Assembly: GCF_000711695.1 (NCBI RefSeq)
Contig: NW_013547007.1
Location: 124,001 to 188,000, forward strand
Direction: 5' to 3'
DNA length: 64,000 bases
Source of the DNA: Tilletiaria anomala UBC 951
Lineage: Eukaryota; Basidiomycota; Exobasidiomycetes; Georgefischeriales; Tilletiariaceae
Numbering within the stretch: the first letter of the stretch is position 1; every line of letters starts with the position of its first letter. Below are positions 46,301 to 57,862 of this stretch, piece by piece. Made by a program: the position numbers and the translations under genes. A model generated the notes under the pieces. It was not told the origin of the DNA and made no database searches. It saw only the letters and a list, made by a program, of their open reading frames with translations.

Positions 46301-48581
46301 GTGATAGCAACGAGCCGCTCTGTGGCGTGAATGCATCCTTCAGAGTATCCTCCGTTTGGGAGACATGGGGGCTGTATTGCAGCCCGTTCGCATTGCCGGA
46401 CAACGAAAAGGAGTGAGTATCGTCTTCGGCGGTCTGGAAAGTCGAAGCACTGCCCGTGCTCAGACGATCTCCATCTTTTGAAAAAACACTGCCTTTGCGG
46501 CGCAGATGCGCAGTGTCCGACAAAGACAGCCTTGGCTCGTCGAATGTCTTGCTGGCCGCTGTGACGAAGCTTCGTCGGGAGCTGATAGCAGACGCAGCAG
46601 ATGGCCTGCCATGCATCGAAGCGCTTCGCAGCGGTAAGTTGGCTGCAAGGCTGTATTCGAGCTCGAACCCTTCACCATCTACCATCGGAAGTGGGGGTTC
46701 AGGACGAAGTCGACGTGAATTCGAGCGTCGAGGCTCTCGGGCTCCAATCGAAGGGGTAGCAGAAGCACCAGCAGTCCGTTTTTGCAAATCGTCAAGCAGC
46801 TCTTCCATGTCTTCGATGGACTTTGCATCCTTGACCAATTCGTATGCTGCTTCCGGTGGGAAGCTCTTGCGCGGCACGGGAAGTGGCACGGTCGAAGATG
46901 ACTCAGTCAGATCATCGTGCTGATCAAAGCTGGGTTTTGAGCCCGACAGAGCAGCGTCCAGTGGAAGCGGAGGTAGTGGGGCCGTCGGCGGTGCTGAAGG
47001 CGGAGGGTAGGAGCCGGCAGAAGATGCCATGGACGCCTTTGTGCTCCACGAACGCGTCAAGCCTGCTGGCACAGTGGCCGATGGTCGAGTCTCGTCTATG
47101 ACCGCTGCTGTATCTCGCTTGAGGCCCGAATGTTGACCACGACGCGTGGAGCTCAATGGTGTGATGGGAAGCAGCTCATCGCCATCTGCAATGCTACCAG
47201 AAGGCTCGCCCAAGTCAGGCGAAAAGGCGGACTGAAGTCCATTTTGCTCTGCACGCTCAACTTCATTGATAAGCGTCTGCGCTCCTATTTTGTGATTCGA
47301 TCCCTTCTTATGCGCGCCGCTTAGCTCGCCCTTGGTGCTCTGCTTTCTGTGTCTCTCCTTCACTGGCGACTCGAGCGCCAACGGAGCCGGCGGCTTCTTC
47401 GCCGTTCTTCTGAGCCAGTTCGCACTGGCAGCCATGCCCCTCGGGTGCGTTGGGACGCCATTACCATTTCGGTAGCGCTCTGGCGAGCCATCGATGCCAT
47501 CCGTAAACCATGCAGGTCGTGTGCGTAAGGAGGGTGCTGGTGACGAAAATGTAAGGCCCGATGAACTCTTGGCGGGCGAGGGCGAGGTGAGCGAGACGAT
47601 CGGGACGGCAAGCTGAGCGTGCTGCTGTCGCTCGACATCCATAACCCTAGAAGAATAGGATGAGCTGGGGCTGGAACTGGCAAGGAGGTTGGTGTTGGGC
47701 CGACTTGGGGACTTGGGTGGACGTCCCTTGCTTGGACTTGAGCCCCTCGGCGATGACGTCGCGGCAGCGTGCGAAGCCGATTCTTCCGCGCTACTAATAA
47801 AATCAAAGCTAAGATCAAGGTCAACGCCACCATCTTTGACATGGGCTTCTTTGTATTTGTCGGGCCCACCCGTGGGGCCAATATAGATGCCTAAAGCGCT
47901 AAGATCGGTCAATGCGCCAGAGAGCGAGGATGCTGGTATGTGATACGTCTTTCCTTTGGCGCTACTTTGGCCACTTGATCGCTTGCGCTCCTCATCAAGG
48001 TCACTTCCAGTTTTCTTTCCAGTTGGTACGTCCGTCTCAGTGGCCTTGAGTGTCGCTTGCAAGCGCGCCATTTCAACATGCGCATTCATCGGCGCAGCGC
48101 TTTTGACAGGCGCGTTGACAGATGTCTTCCTTTCTGTTGCTTCCTTTCCCCCAGCCACCTGGTCAGGCTCGGCAAGCGGCACGAAAGCCGCCAACATGGA
48201 TGGCGGCGCGAACCGCTCGGCGACAGTTCCTCCCGCTTCAGCTTGGAGCTCCTGGGCCAATGCTGGCGAAGCAGAGGTAGCATCATTTGAAGGGGCAGGG
48301 TGGCTGTTGCTAATATTCATCCTGCTGCTCTTCAGCCACAATCCCGCTCCAGAGCCGCTCCCCACACCGGTACCGCTGTGCTGTCGCGCAAGCCCTAATC
48401 CCGTCGGACCCAAGCTGCTGCCTTTTTCGGCAACATCTTCTTCATCCTCATCTTGGACATGATCTTTGTGACCCTGATTGGAGTCGGGTGAAGGGACGTG
48501 GATCGCAGATGTGCTCGGCACGGGTCCCGTGCGGTTCGAGCGTCGCGGGTCTGCTTTGATTGGTCGGTGAAGAGAAGGCAT
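43377..48581 (-). CDS. Large serine-rich protein with two C-terminal membrane segments
   Basis: A single uninterrupted frame of 1734 residues from the ATG at 48581. The first about 1400 residues are rich in Ser, Pro and Thr, with many short charged patches and no recognised domain. Near residue 1438 a hydrophobic segment, AMFYAGFLGMPWLWLLGGWW, is followed by a polar loop containing KFSLWTHEASVQEAREKD. The protein ends with a second hydrophobic segment, YVLLNRIFAIGSFLVVMAGW, then SAALFAVAANF. This architecture, a long disordered cytosolic part plus a two-pass C-terminus with an FYxGFLxxPxxW signature, recalls uncharacterised fungal serine-rich membrane proteins. No intron was found in 5.2 kb, unlike most neighbours. 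Function unknown; a scaffold at a membrane is an inference. Confidence 0.85.
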   Translation of the reverse strand: MPSLHRPIKADPRRSNRTGPVPSTSAIHVPSPDSNQGHKDHVQDEDEEDVAEKGSSLGPTGLGLARQHSGTGVGSGSGAGLWLKSSRMNISNSHPAPSNDATSASPALAQELQAEAGGTVAERFAPPSMLAAFVPLAEPDQVAGGKEATERKTSVNAPVKSAAPMNAHVEMARLQATLKATETDVPTGKKTGSDLDEERKRSSGQSSAKGKTYHIPASSLSGALTDLSALGIYIGPTGGPDKYKEAHVKDGGVDLDLSFDFISSAEESASHAAATSSPRGSSPSKGRPPKSPSRPNTNLLASSSPSSSYSSRVMDVERQQHAQLAVPIVSLTSPSPAKSSSGLTFSSPAPSLRTRPAWFTDGIDGSPERYRNGNGVPTHPRGMAASANWLRRTAKKPPAPLALESPVKERHRKQSTKGELSGAHKKGSNHKIGAQTLINEVERAEQNGLQSAFSPDLGEPSGSIADGDELLPITPLSSTRRGQHSGLKRDTAAVIDETRPSATVPAGLTRSWSTKASMASSAGSYPPPSAPPTAPLPPLPLDAALSGSKPSFDQHDDLTESSSTVPLPVPRKSFPPEAAYELVKDAKSIEDMEELLDDLQKRTAGASATPSIGAREPRRSNSRRLRPEPPLPMVDGEGFELEYSLAANLPLRSASMHGRPSAASAISSRRSFVTAASKTFDEPRLSLSDTAHLRRKGSVFSKDGDRLSTGSASTFQTAEDDTHSFSLSGNANGLQYSPHVSQTEDTLKDAFTPQSGSLLSQAPLASTSKVLSAAARYEMAIAGLSPSSLAGQRLSPADSSPLTPFSELFSEPMTSGSSHFSQSTAPSAGSMGARVSASVLTTAWSGKVTQSSLTTVDEPDFSGGPYIPPFKLSSRARLEKLQESKTEEEPLTKQWVEQQRKSVQPRHQSCAELSPSVSSNADSPWEGDGSEAERPKQTIILSTDSRTEGPLFISAVAPLDGSEKGHGPWPQSPLLLDDKNLLSDGNSTSLALGLILGPAVPDLDEEQKSYTLHPAAAEQQTEASVGLPRSSSSLDGFACNVTPPMKVLEEPPRLSEASDAPRPPSGLKNMIATAVLQSPTTPGRISAMFNILGGKAKQDASVSSPVSSKSPISSPPMRQNSTSMRPLALVDKKTKEARRVSLGWHQRTISKDAQCFTDQIASPKGRPESEFSQPPTPPHSVGDDPQSTDHKLASPTAATTAPSKRPSRHIRRVSRLGYVLTEHEIRLEMSGESKEGHDAPNVLPATNFDMIRSPRVASSPTGTTPALAFSPPLSHAWASATRSSPMLPLEPPATTAKNLITRGSVTGSTAVSQPGSPWLDFDGSILASRAIVDSPEMRHTEQLGTLGVQASVRFRGARQSTGVQGLGLEGFTANDLEDAAIMSKHGRSPSLSPFGDHPYHRRRISLGRLSFNAKPDVGRSLRASAIPASVFDTALPSKAMFYAGFLGMPWLWLLGGWWLNEHGQIRVDRNTKFSLWTHEASVQEAREKDLQGSPVSILQYADATFATQCPNESVVLDQSLSVDVLGNTTMGSGTTRTLHTAASRATLGSLYTTGNSSFATISQQQPSRASSSVRIPRQRTASVDSIINPTPEIAFFQSPIRTVPERRCDPLSPTQSSLVEAVRAASTLQILVEDTPGEERRYSELTAAEDRTDCSALQNSITSTAQPRPTPDLDGTTLSGQALSTVQQPCKQQGVVSWSRLERYVLLNRIFAIGSFLVVMAGWSAALFAVAANF

Positions 48582-51329
48582 CGTGCCCTTGAAAAACCGA
48601 TTTCCCGGCAAAGATACGCTGAATGGAGTGGCAGGATGCGATCGACACAAAGCCCGTCATTCAGTGTCCAAGAACAAATAGAGCCTGCTCTAACAAGGAT
48701 GCTCACCTATCGCTCAGCGGTCACTGTCCTTTCCCTAGAGGTATGTTATCTCAGGGGCACATCCTTGCCCAGGTCATCGCGCTTTGAGAACCTACGCGCC
48801 ACGGCAGCAGTGAGAAACGTAGTCAATACGTCGTTCTCGGGCATCTGCCACAGCGTGAGGATCGTATCTACCTTGGTAACTACAACAAGTACAGACGAAT
48901 CGATAGAATCGAAAGCTGAAAGGTGAGCTGGTTACTCGGGGACAGCGGGGAAGGAAGGCGAAGCGAGTGTGATGGCGACAGTGAAGAGGTCGTTGCAACT
49001 CGTAAGGAAGTACAAGCAGATTGAAGTCGTCGTCGTTCAGCCTACAAGGATGCTCTTGATGCTGGAAATATGATGGTGATTACAAGTGCTGGAGATCGAA
49101 AGCTGCGAGTATAAGCGAAGGTGGACGGAGTTTCAGTGAAGGAAATCTCATTAGTGATTAGGTGGTGTATGATGTACGATCAGGGGTTGTTAAGAGTTTA
49201 GACCTGCCACGACTCACTTTACACGTCACCGTCGTCGTCCGTCAACAGGAAGCAGCTGCGACCGTTCTATTCTGCGATGAAAGACAATGCGATGATGACG
49301 AAATTCTCCGGCTCGATCAAAGCTCCGACGAAGCTGAGAATTCGGCTTCTTTCGTTGATTTCTCCTACTTTGACTTTCCGATGGTTATTACCGAATCACG
49401 CCGGCAAGCAAGCGATGCTCTGCACCCTTGTTCGGTGCCTGGTGAGAGGGCTTGCGAGCAAGGTCGAGAAGGGGTCACGAGAACGCGCGAAGCCGCTTGC
49501 AGTCTTGAGTTGTGCCCTCACTGTTGCCTGCAGCGTCCTCGTTTGATGTCGTAGCGGATAAGCTCGCGCTACAGGTGCAGTTTGCAGTACTTGTTGGTGA
49601 AATGGGTTTGCGGAGGATGGCGATGCGCTTTGCCGACCGTAGTGCGTGGTTGGCACCAAACCAAAGCTGGCTGTCCAACGGAGAACAGAAGTGCAAGAGC
49701 GGTAGGGGGTCGAGCGCTTGGAAAGCTTGCCTGCAAAGCGAGAAGGTACCTTCGAGCGCCAGGGTCTTCGACCTTCGGCTATCGTACGCAAAGGGCTTTT
49801 TACAAGGTCACTGCTTGATGACAGTAGTTGCAATGGCCGAAGAGCCTCGCCGATATCAAAGAGAACCACTGAAAAGCCAAGCGTAGCAATTGTTCATCAA
49901 CCCTTCATGAATAAAGAGCCAAAGAAGAATTAGGGGCTTGTTCGAATGGCCATGATCGGGGGCACCTTCGCAGCATCAGCGGGTTTCGCAGCAAGACCGA
50001 AAGGGGAAGACAAGAGTTCTGCAACATTGACAGCTGCTTGCTCGGCCGCAGGCTCCACGTTGCGACGTGATCTGCGCCAGGAGCATAGGCAGGCCTGGGC
50101 TGAATGCTAGCGGACTGAATGGCCGAGGCAGGGTAGGGCAGGCGTAGGCACCGCTGACGGCTCATGTGCGAGCTGGGACATCTTGCGGCATCTGCTTGGT
50201 GTATTGGCCGCCAGCCCACCGCTTGAGCCCTTCCTGAAGAAAGAAAACCCATGGACCAACGTCATTTGTCCCTATATGACCCGAGTTCTTGGAAATGAAC
50301 GTAGTGAGCATTGCACAAGTGTACACAGTCACATCGTGTCATCGTTGCTGTGCTCATCGCTTACGATCAGCTGCAGCGCTCAGCACGTTCAACTTCCAGT
50401 TAGGGGCCAAGTGCATCCACATTGATCCACAATGAGCACTGGCCACTACTTTCCGGCCCCAAATTTCTCCCAATACGCTTCCACTGCGAGCTTGCCGGCA
50501 TTCGAAGCGCAACCGTCAGGGCCCGGAGCAGGCAAACCGTTTGGCGTCCGAAAACATTATTGCGCGCTGGTTGCTGTAGCGTGTAGGCAGTGTAGGCCTG
50601 TAGTGTTGCTGTGAACGCTGGAGTGTGCGACATGCGATTACAAAACTGTCGTACAAGCTATGTCCCTGTGGTTCCGCAGGTCTCCGCCGTCCCCTTTGTC
50701 ATCGATGCACTCAGGTTGTATGAATGAAAGTACGCGGAACGGTCTGACGAAAAGTCAAGCGAGAGTCGTTGAGCTGGCCAGCTGAGCGGTGCGCTTCACA
50801 GTTCACACCTTTTCACACTGCTTCACATGTGCCTGCAAGCTGCGATGAAGAGCAACCCACAACGAGTCATGAGAAAAGAGTCGTTTTCACAGAACTTACT
50901 GTCGGATGAAACATCCGGTGACAGGATGTGAGGAAAGAACAAAAGAACCGTTGAGAATGGAATGCTACAAGCGAGAGAGGCCTAAAGAAAACCTGTTTGT
51001 TTGTTGTGCCTAGAATCTCGGCCGAAACAATTACCGTGTGCCAACCCTTTTATTGTGAGGTTTGGCAGACCTCCGGGGACGCACGAATCGCCGACATTTG
51101 GTCTTGCGGCTGTTGCGCATGCCGCTCGGATCCACGGCAAACTGCGGAGATAAACCGGTGTCCTCTCGAGTCGCTGGCTGGCCGAAACGCCGTTGCGCCA
51201 TACTGGTGCATACTACGTCCTTACACCGAGGTCGCCACTCCTTCATGTGGGGGGAACTCACCATATTCTTGTTGGACCTTGTCCACTTGATCCAACCCCT
51301 CCTTGCCGAAGCGTTTCGAAAGGATTAAG
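48582..51329. other. 2.7 kb gene-poor region
   Basis: Begins with the promoter of the serine-rich gene. No domain-bearing gene is visible. Opposed frames at 49162-49554 (+) and 49396-49869 (-) overlap and cannot both be coding. A minus-strand stretch at about 49930-50090 in one frame reads AAEQAAVNVAELLSSPFGLA, protein-like but unrecognised. Confidence 0.4.
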
Positions 51330-52655
51330 GGGGTGTTCCCGAACGAGGTACTGCCACAGAGCATCAAGCGTCCAAAATGGCTTGAGAGAAACATCCTCGC
51401 ACAAAGCCCACAGAAGCTCAAGAACAACGGTCGTCGTCAGTCCCATGTGCGAGAACAGCTCGGTGCGTTGCCACAGCCGTATCAATCAAGGCTTCAAAGA
51501 GCCGTCAAGGTTGAAGCCTCACTCTCGCTCTCTCCTGCATTTGATGGCGCCAGAGAGACGGATTCCCTACTCCGTGTCACACTGCGCACCTCGGTCAGTA
51601 TGCCCTACACGGTGTCGGTGGCATAATGATCGAAGCTCCCGGTGTCGAGGCGCGCGGGCGCATCACGCCGCAAGACCTGAGCATGATCCGCGAAGCGCAT
51701 GTGCCAGCGTATGCGTCGCTGATCTCCTCCCTCAAGGCGATGGCGGTTGGTCTGCCCGTCGGTATCCAGCTCATGCAGCCGGTTGCAAGGCTTCCACGTG
51801 GAGTCCGTACCACTGTGGCACGCGTAAGCAGCGAGTGTGCGTTAAAAAGAGGAAGGCGGATGGGACGACGATGTTGTGGCCCCTAGTGAAATCGCATTCG
51901 ACTAAGAGGAACAGGGCAGGCCCGGAAGTGAAGGCTGGCTAATCCCAAAGAAACTGTCCGCGCAGAACGTTGAGGAGATCCAGCAAGCCTGTGTCACGGC
52001 TGCCGAGCGCGCCTTTGAGATAGGAGCCAACGTTATCAAGCTGCACGCCGCCGACGGCTACCTTTTGCATTATTTCCTCTACCCATTCTCCACCGAGCGC
52101 ACGGACAAGTGTGGCGGCAGCGTTTAGAGTCGTGTGCTGGTGTTCGTCAAGACTGTACAAGCCATCAAGTCCAAGCACCCGTCCAAGTTGCTTTGGGTGC
52201 GCGCGAGCAGCAACGACTTCTTGGAGCATCTCGAAGAGCATCAATGGAAATACAGAATATGGAACATCGAGCAGACCAAGCGTCTCGCACCCTTGCTCGC
52301 CGCAGCAGGCGTTTAAGTGCTCGACTGCTCCCCCCCTCCTTTTGAGCGCGCAAAACATCAAGCCGGGCCCAACGTACCAGCTGCCGCGGCCGTATCCAAA
52401 CTAAAACTTCCCAGGCTCATCATCGGCAGAATCGGGATCCTGGAAGGCGATGAATTCACCGGCTACGTCGCCGAGAAGGCGCTACAGGTAGGGAAAGCAG
52501 ACCTGATTCTGTTGGCCAGAGGCGGGCTTGCAAACCTGAAGTGGGTGGAGGAGGCGGCCGTAGAGGTTATGGGTGCCCTGTACACAGTTCATCACGCGTA
52601 TCAACGCTTCCACCTGGCCAAGCGCTCTCCACTCAAGGCTCAGAACAACAACTAA
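51330..52655 (+). pseudogene. Decayed Old Yellow Enzyme (NADH:flavin oxidoreductase) gene
   Basis: OYE-family FMN oxidoreductases reduce activated C=C bonds with NAD(P)H. Recognisable segments in order: TTVVVSPMCENSS (about 51418-51456), then, after a plausible remaining intron ending GCGCCAG, DGFPTPCHTAHLGQYALHGV and MIEAPGVEARGRITPQDLSM, ISSLKAMAVGLPVGIQLMQP, GWLIPKKLSAQNVEEIQQAC, ANVIKLHAADGYLLHYFLYP with TERTDKCGG, SKHPSKLLWVRASSNDF, and finally IGRIGILEGDEFTGYVAEKA plus KADLILLARGG. Lesions: in-frame stops after EIAFD (about 51902) and after GGSV (about 52125), and frame changes near 51790-51850 and 52315. The family's HAAHGYLL appears as HAADGYLL, altering an active-site histidine. The N-terminal start is not recoverable. 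The well-kept C-terminal end suggests fairly recent loss. Confidence 0.8.
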
Positions 52656-52920
52656 ACCCACAAAATTGTCAAGAGCGATGAAGATGGTGTGAATTGCATG
52701 AAGATGAATTTAGAAGAAAAGACTCTGTTTTCATTGAATCGAATGAACCGCGTGCGAAGCAATGCTGCACTCACCGACTGGGGCGGTCATGTCAACAGAG
52801 CGACGTTCCAGAACACCATGTGCGATAAGGTACAGATTCTAACGCGAGAATGAACAGATCAGAGCGACAAAGAAAAAACAGTGCCTTTGGGAAACAACAA
52901 GGAATACGAGATGATGTGCC

Positions 52921-55900
52921 TCAACGCCTTCCAGCCAAGACCTTCCAACTCGGGCTGGGTCCCAGCTTCGGCTGCGAAGCCGAGTGCGTAGGCGCCTCGA
53001 ATACGCCCCCACCAGAAATGGTGCTAGCGACGCCAACAGCGCCAAAAGTAGAGTAGGTCGGGATGTGCACGTCCCTGGAACCGATGCCGGAAACGACAGG
53101 GCCAAAGACATCTTCGCCCACAACTGACAACGTCGACGACCTGTCCTTTCGATGGACACCGAGTGCGCTGCGCGAACGCTGAAAGTGGAAAATGCTCGGC
53201 GGTTTGGGAGCACGCAAAGACGAGATGGGTGACGTGGGTGGACTCGTCACGACTGTCGAGGCTGTACTGATGCTAAAGCGTGAGTGGGAATGCGCATGCG
53301 AGATGGAGCTGTTGGTGGATGTGCTGCGCGTTCTCAGGGAGATGGGCGTCGTAGGTGAAGCGCTGAGCGGAGGGGGATCCGCGGAACAAGGGTCGTACTG
53401 TTGATGTTGCTGTCCATCCGCAGAGATGTGGCTTTTCTGCGGCCTGCGAGCAGCTTCAAGCAGATTAGGAACGGAGCGCGCTTTGGACAGAGAATTGTGT
53501 ACACGTTCGCGGCGGCCGTTGCCACTGCTTTTAGAATATGTCAAGGCGACTCGTGCCACGTCACCCTCCCCCAGTGGTGGTCGGTCATTGCGCTGCGCAT
53601 TAACTGCAGTCTCGGAAATCGAAGAGATGCTGAAGGACGGCCACCTGCCCCTTCCTCCAGTCTTGAAGCGATCCTTCAAGTTCTTGACCGTGGCAAGGAT
53701 CGAGAGCGAGCTCGGCGCGCGCTCGGCTCCTCGTGAAGCGGCGGCGGTGCGTGCAGCGTGAGCCGTCGCCAAAGGCAAAAGTGGAGGCGGCACCTGCCGG
53801 TGCGAGCTGGAAGGGAGGTGCAGCGGCGAGCAGAACACCGTGTCATCTGCAGCTGAGGCGAACGGGACGCCAACCAAGTCGCATTGTTCTCGCAAGTCAT
53901 ACGCCGAGCGCTGCCGACCGAAGCGGAAGCCGATGGCGCGCTGGTAATCGTGGCTGGTGCGGCTGCTGCTACTCCGCCGGCTGAGGCGGGAGGACGAACG
54001 TGCGCCGCCAGCCGCGCTTGTGCTCGACAGACCATCATCCAGTTTTTCTTCGCGTACAGTCTGCTGGGCCCCACCACGGAGGAGGCTGGCGAGCCACAAG
54101 GGCGTGGTCTTCCAATGCGGCTGCACGCCAGCGCTGCCGGCAGGGGCCAACTGCTCATCAAGCGCGACGGACGAGTCGACGCTGAACGTGCTGCGCGAAC
54201 GCTCGTGCATGCCAAACGAGACGCTCGCACTAGCGAGAACTGACTCGCCTGTGAGGCGCGCGAGCTTGTCGCAGCTGCGAGCCCGGCGCATGAGCTCGTC
54301 CGCCAGCTGCTGCTGCGATTGAAGGAAAGTAGCGCCGGATGTGTGCATGGTCATTGCGAGGGCAGATGCAGGGCGGCGCATCGTTCGCACCGCGAAGAAA
54401 ACGTTGTCGTCGTCGTCGTCATCATCGCTTTCGGTCTCGCCCTCACCTTCGCGCTGCTCCTCGGATTCGCCATGGTCAGACTCTCCTGTAGAGCTTCGCA
54501 TCACAGTCGTGGGCTCCGAGAAGGATATCTGCCTTCTGGCATGGGTCCGTCCAATTATGCTCTGATGACCTGCAAAAACACCAGATGTGCGACAAATGGG
54601 GACCTCTCCGAGGCTGCGCCTACGATCGCTACTGCGCTCGTCTCTGTTCTCGTTATCACCGTCGTCAGTCTGCTCGCGTTCGAGCTGGGTTGAAGAACGG
54701 TCGTCGGCTATCCACTCGCGTTCGCCAGAGGCGATTGTGAGCGACGGTGAGCACTTGGACGGTGAACTGGGCGACAGGCGCTCTCCGCCTGAAAGCCGTT
54801 GGACGGCGGCATTGAGGCGCTGCAAGGGTTGCACCCGTATCATGTGCGTGTCAGTGAGCGAACTGTACAATGTAGACAAAGCGTGCAGCAAGAATCCAAC
54901 TCACTCGAATCTCCGCCTTGTGCTCTTCCAGCAACTCACGCTGCCGCCCGATCTCCTCTCGAAGCCTCCAGTCGAACAAGTCCGGCGTGCTGGTGCCTGC
55001 ACGAGCGTTGCCCATACCTAGCAACGAATCTCTGTTGCTTGCGAACACGGTTTCTCCGCGATTCAGCAATTGCCCCTGCACCTGCTGCTGCTGAACCTGC
55101 TCATCGTGGTGACTACGCGCATACGGCGGGAGGTGACCGAGCGCAGAGGCGAAGGGTGGCATGAGGCTGGCGCGGGATGCGGGGCGGCTGCCCGTCGACG
55201 ACGCCAATGCAGAAGCCGATGGGACACACGCATTCGTCAGGCTTGTGGCGCGTGCCCGTGAAGGGACCACGGTGGTGGCATGGGCCAGCGCTGCCGTCGC
55301 GTGTCGCGGCTGCGAATTAGCAGCCGCTCCAGCACGCGCTCGCGCGAGTGCAAACGGCTCGTCGGTCAGCGATGAAGTGCGATAGCGGATAGATGAGCGA
55401 TGACTCTGCAGAAAATAACCGAGTGCGAGTGAATGGGCGTGGTGCACACGTCAGTACTGTATACCCTACCCAAAAGCAGGAACGAGACGTGATACCGCAA
55501 GAGAGACACGCACCGAGCTTCTCCCATTCGAGCCGGAATTGACGATCGAGCCTAATGAGTCAGCCGGTCCAATCGACCGAGCGCGGATGGACCAGCTAGC
55601 CTGGTCGGCATGGTTGGCAGCCTGTAGCGAGCCCGTCAACAATGATGACGGCGTGAACACAGTTCCGTTGCCAAACGCAGGAGCGAGCAGCTCGGCGGGC
55701 AACGAGTTCCGTCTGTGCGCGTCAGACCTGGCGCGGACGCTGCCTACGCCACCGCACCCGCTGCTGACAGCCAGAAGTGGCTGGCTGGGACGGCGCAAAG
55801 GCGAGCGGGGAGGTACAACCGGTGGCTCCTGCTGCTGCTGTCGTTTTTGTTGGTTGGCGAGAGCAAGCGCTTGTGCACCGTGCAAGCCCAATTGCGGCGT

Positions 55901-57232
55901 CAGGGTCAGGCGCTTGAGACCTCTGGGATGCGATGGCACTGGCAGCAGTGGCAAGGTACATGTGGGCGACACATTCATGGGCCCACCAGCAGCCTCGGAA
56001 CTGGGCGCAAGGCTGTCGTTGCTGCTGCTCATGCTCGTACTGACCAAGTCGTAGCTACTCCTGCTGCTGTTGTGGCTGTGGTTAGGCGTCCAGCTGTCAC
56101 TATTGCTATTCCTGTTGCTGATGCTGCTGTGGTGCGATGGCATATCGTCCGTTTCGCTGAATTGAGCTAGCGAGTGGAACGAAGCGGCACTGGCATCGCG
56201 ATAATGGCCGCGGCTCTCCCCGTCGTCGTCGCTGAGCTTGTCCCCGTCATCGGGGTCATAGCAGCTCGGCTCACTCAGGCTAGACATGCTCTCTGGAGCG
56301 TCCGCATCGTGCACCTCCGCTGCAAGCTCTTTCTCCCTGCCGCTATTGATGCGCTGCAAAGAAGCAACACGCGGAGTGGGAAAGGCGCTGAGGATGTGTC
56401 CGAGGTTCGGCGTGGGTGGATCAGCGGCCATCGCGCTCGGACATGGCGACGGCGTGGAGGGCCCATAGTGATGAGGAGAGTAGAACGCGCAATCGTTGGG
56501 AATGCTTGTGACCTGAAGGTGATGCTGATGCTGAGAGCGGCGAGTCGTCGCGTCGCCTTCGATGCCGGCTGTCTCGAGCTTCCTGTCCACTCCAATGTCA
56601 TTGTCATCTTTTGCAGGCAGAGAGGTTAGCGGCAACTCCCGGTCGTTCAACGGATGCGACACGTGCTGCCGGGCGGTGCCGAGCATGCTTGCGATGCGCG
56701 CCTGAGCCGCCGCATCGGCATTGACGATCGATGTGCGTGCAGCGCGTCTGATCCTTGTGCGTGGCGACGACGCTGACGACGGCGACAACGATGCCCGTGT
56801 TGAATAGTGGGAAGAAGAGGGAAACGCGGAGCCGGGGCCCGAGCTCGAGCCTGAGTCCGAGGAGGATGAACCGCCCGACTGCTGCTGAAGACGCAGCTCA
56901 CGAGGTTGCGAAGCGTCGCTAAACGTCGCAAAGCGCGGCATCGCCTGCTGGGTATCCTTCTTGGGGTTCCCGAGGGCTGCTGCGGCGGCGGCGTATAAAT
57001 GACGCTGCGATCTGCATTTTGCAGTGCTTGGCAGTGGCACGATTGCTGCGGGTGCCGCTAGGACGTTTATGTTGTCTGAATCATCAAAGCTGTTCGAGCT
57101 GAGCTCTTGCTGTGTCGACGCGCCATCGGCCGTGCCGGTACAATTGACGGTGCCCTTGACGCGCTCCTGCGGTTGCTGCTGCTGGCGACGAGCGTCGCAC
57201 ACGTTGGCGATGTTGCTAAATACGTGGACCAT
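52921..57232 (-). CDS. Large low-complexity protein of unknown function with short coiled coil
   Basis: Three exons: 57232-55496, 55405-54905 and 54819-52921; all phases 0, 1378 residues. The exon 2/3 junction creates a continuous heptad-like segment, EEIGRQRELLEEHKAEIRRL followed by NAAVQRLSGG, which supports joining these frames into one gene. The first intron uses donor GTATCA at 55495, the only one that keeps frame into exon 2; it is the least secure junction. Composition: Ser-rich throughout with Gln runs, Asp runs (about residue 910) and Ala-rich stretches; many SxP and RRxS patches would suit phosphorylation. Other recognisable-looking but unassigned pieces are SMSSLSEPSCYDPDDGDKLS and VASLQRINSGREKELAAEVH. 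No catalytic or membrane domain seen. Likely a cytoplasmic scaffold, but this is a guess. Confidence 0.7.
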
Positions 57233-57862
57233 CGTCCCGGCTTGCTTGAGCCTGGGCCGGATCGTAGATTAAGCAGACAGCGACACCCATGCGGCCAAGC
57301 CAGCGAAGGATCACGAGGAGAGCTGGAGCCTCGGTGGGTGGAATCCCAAGCAATTGCAAGGTCAAGGAGGGCGATGGTGGTAGTAGTGGTGGTGGTTGTG
57401 ATAATGGCGGCAAAAACGAACGAGAGAGCATCAATTGCATGTAGACTGCAGTGGGTATGACCATGGGATGGCCCCATGAGAATGCAAAAGAGTGGCAAGG
57501 GCCGGAAATACACACAAGTCACATGGCAATGACATTGCATGATGGAATTATCCTTCGTTTGCTCCCAGTCTGGGGCCAGAGCCTTCCGTTGCAAGAGCGC
57601 TGACCGGACGCATACCCAATGCAGAAAGGGAATAAAAGAAGCCAAAAGGGTTTGCTGCAGGGGATGCATGGGCCAATGTCACCGAGAGGTAAAAGTACAG
57701 AGGATCGCTTAGGCGCTTTCACAGGCAATGGACGATAAGAGCCAACTGGTGCCCCCTGCCGCCGCCGCCTCCTCCTCTCTGCTGTCACCTGTATAAGGTG
57801 GAGTGGCACCACGACTGGCAACGAGGAGAAGGAGGGAGAGCTGCTGTTTCTCATCGGATGGA

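Noticed and set aside
49162-49869. Opposed overlapping frames on both strands
   Set aside because: Mutually exclusive, without domains, and in sequence with no splice signals that extend them.
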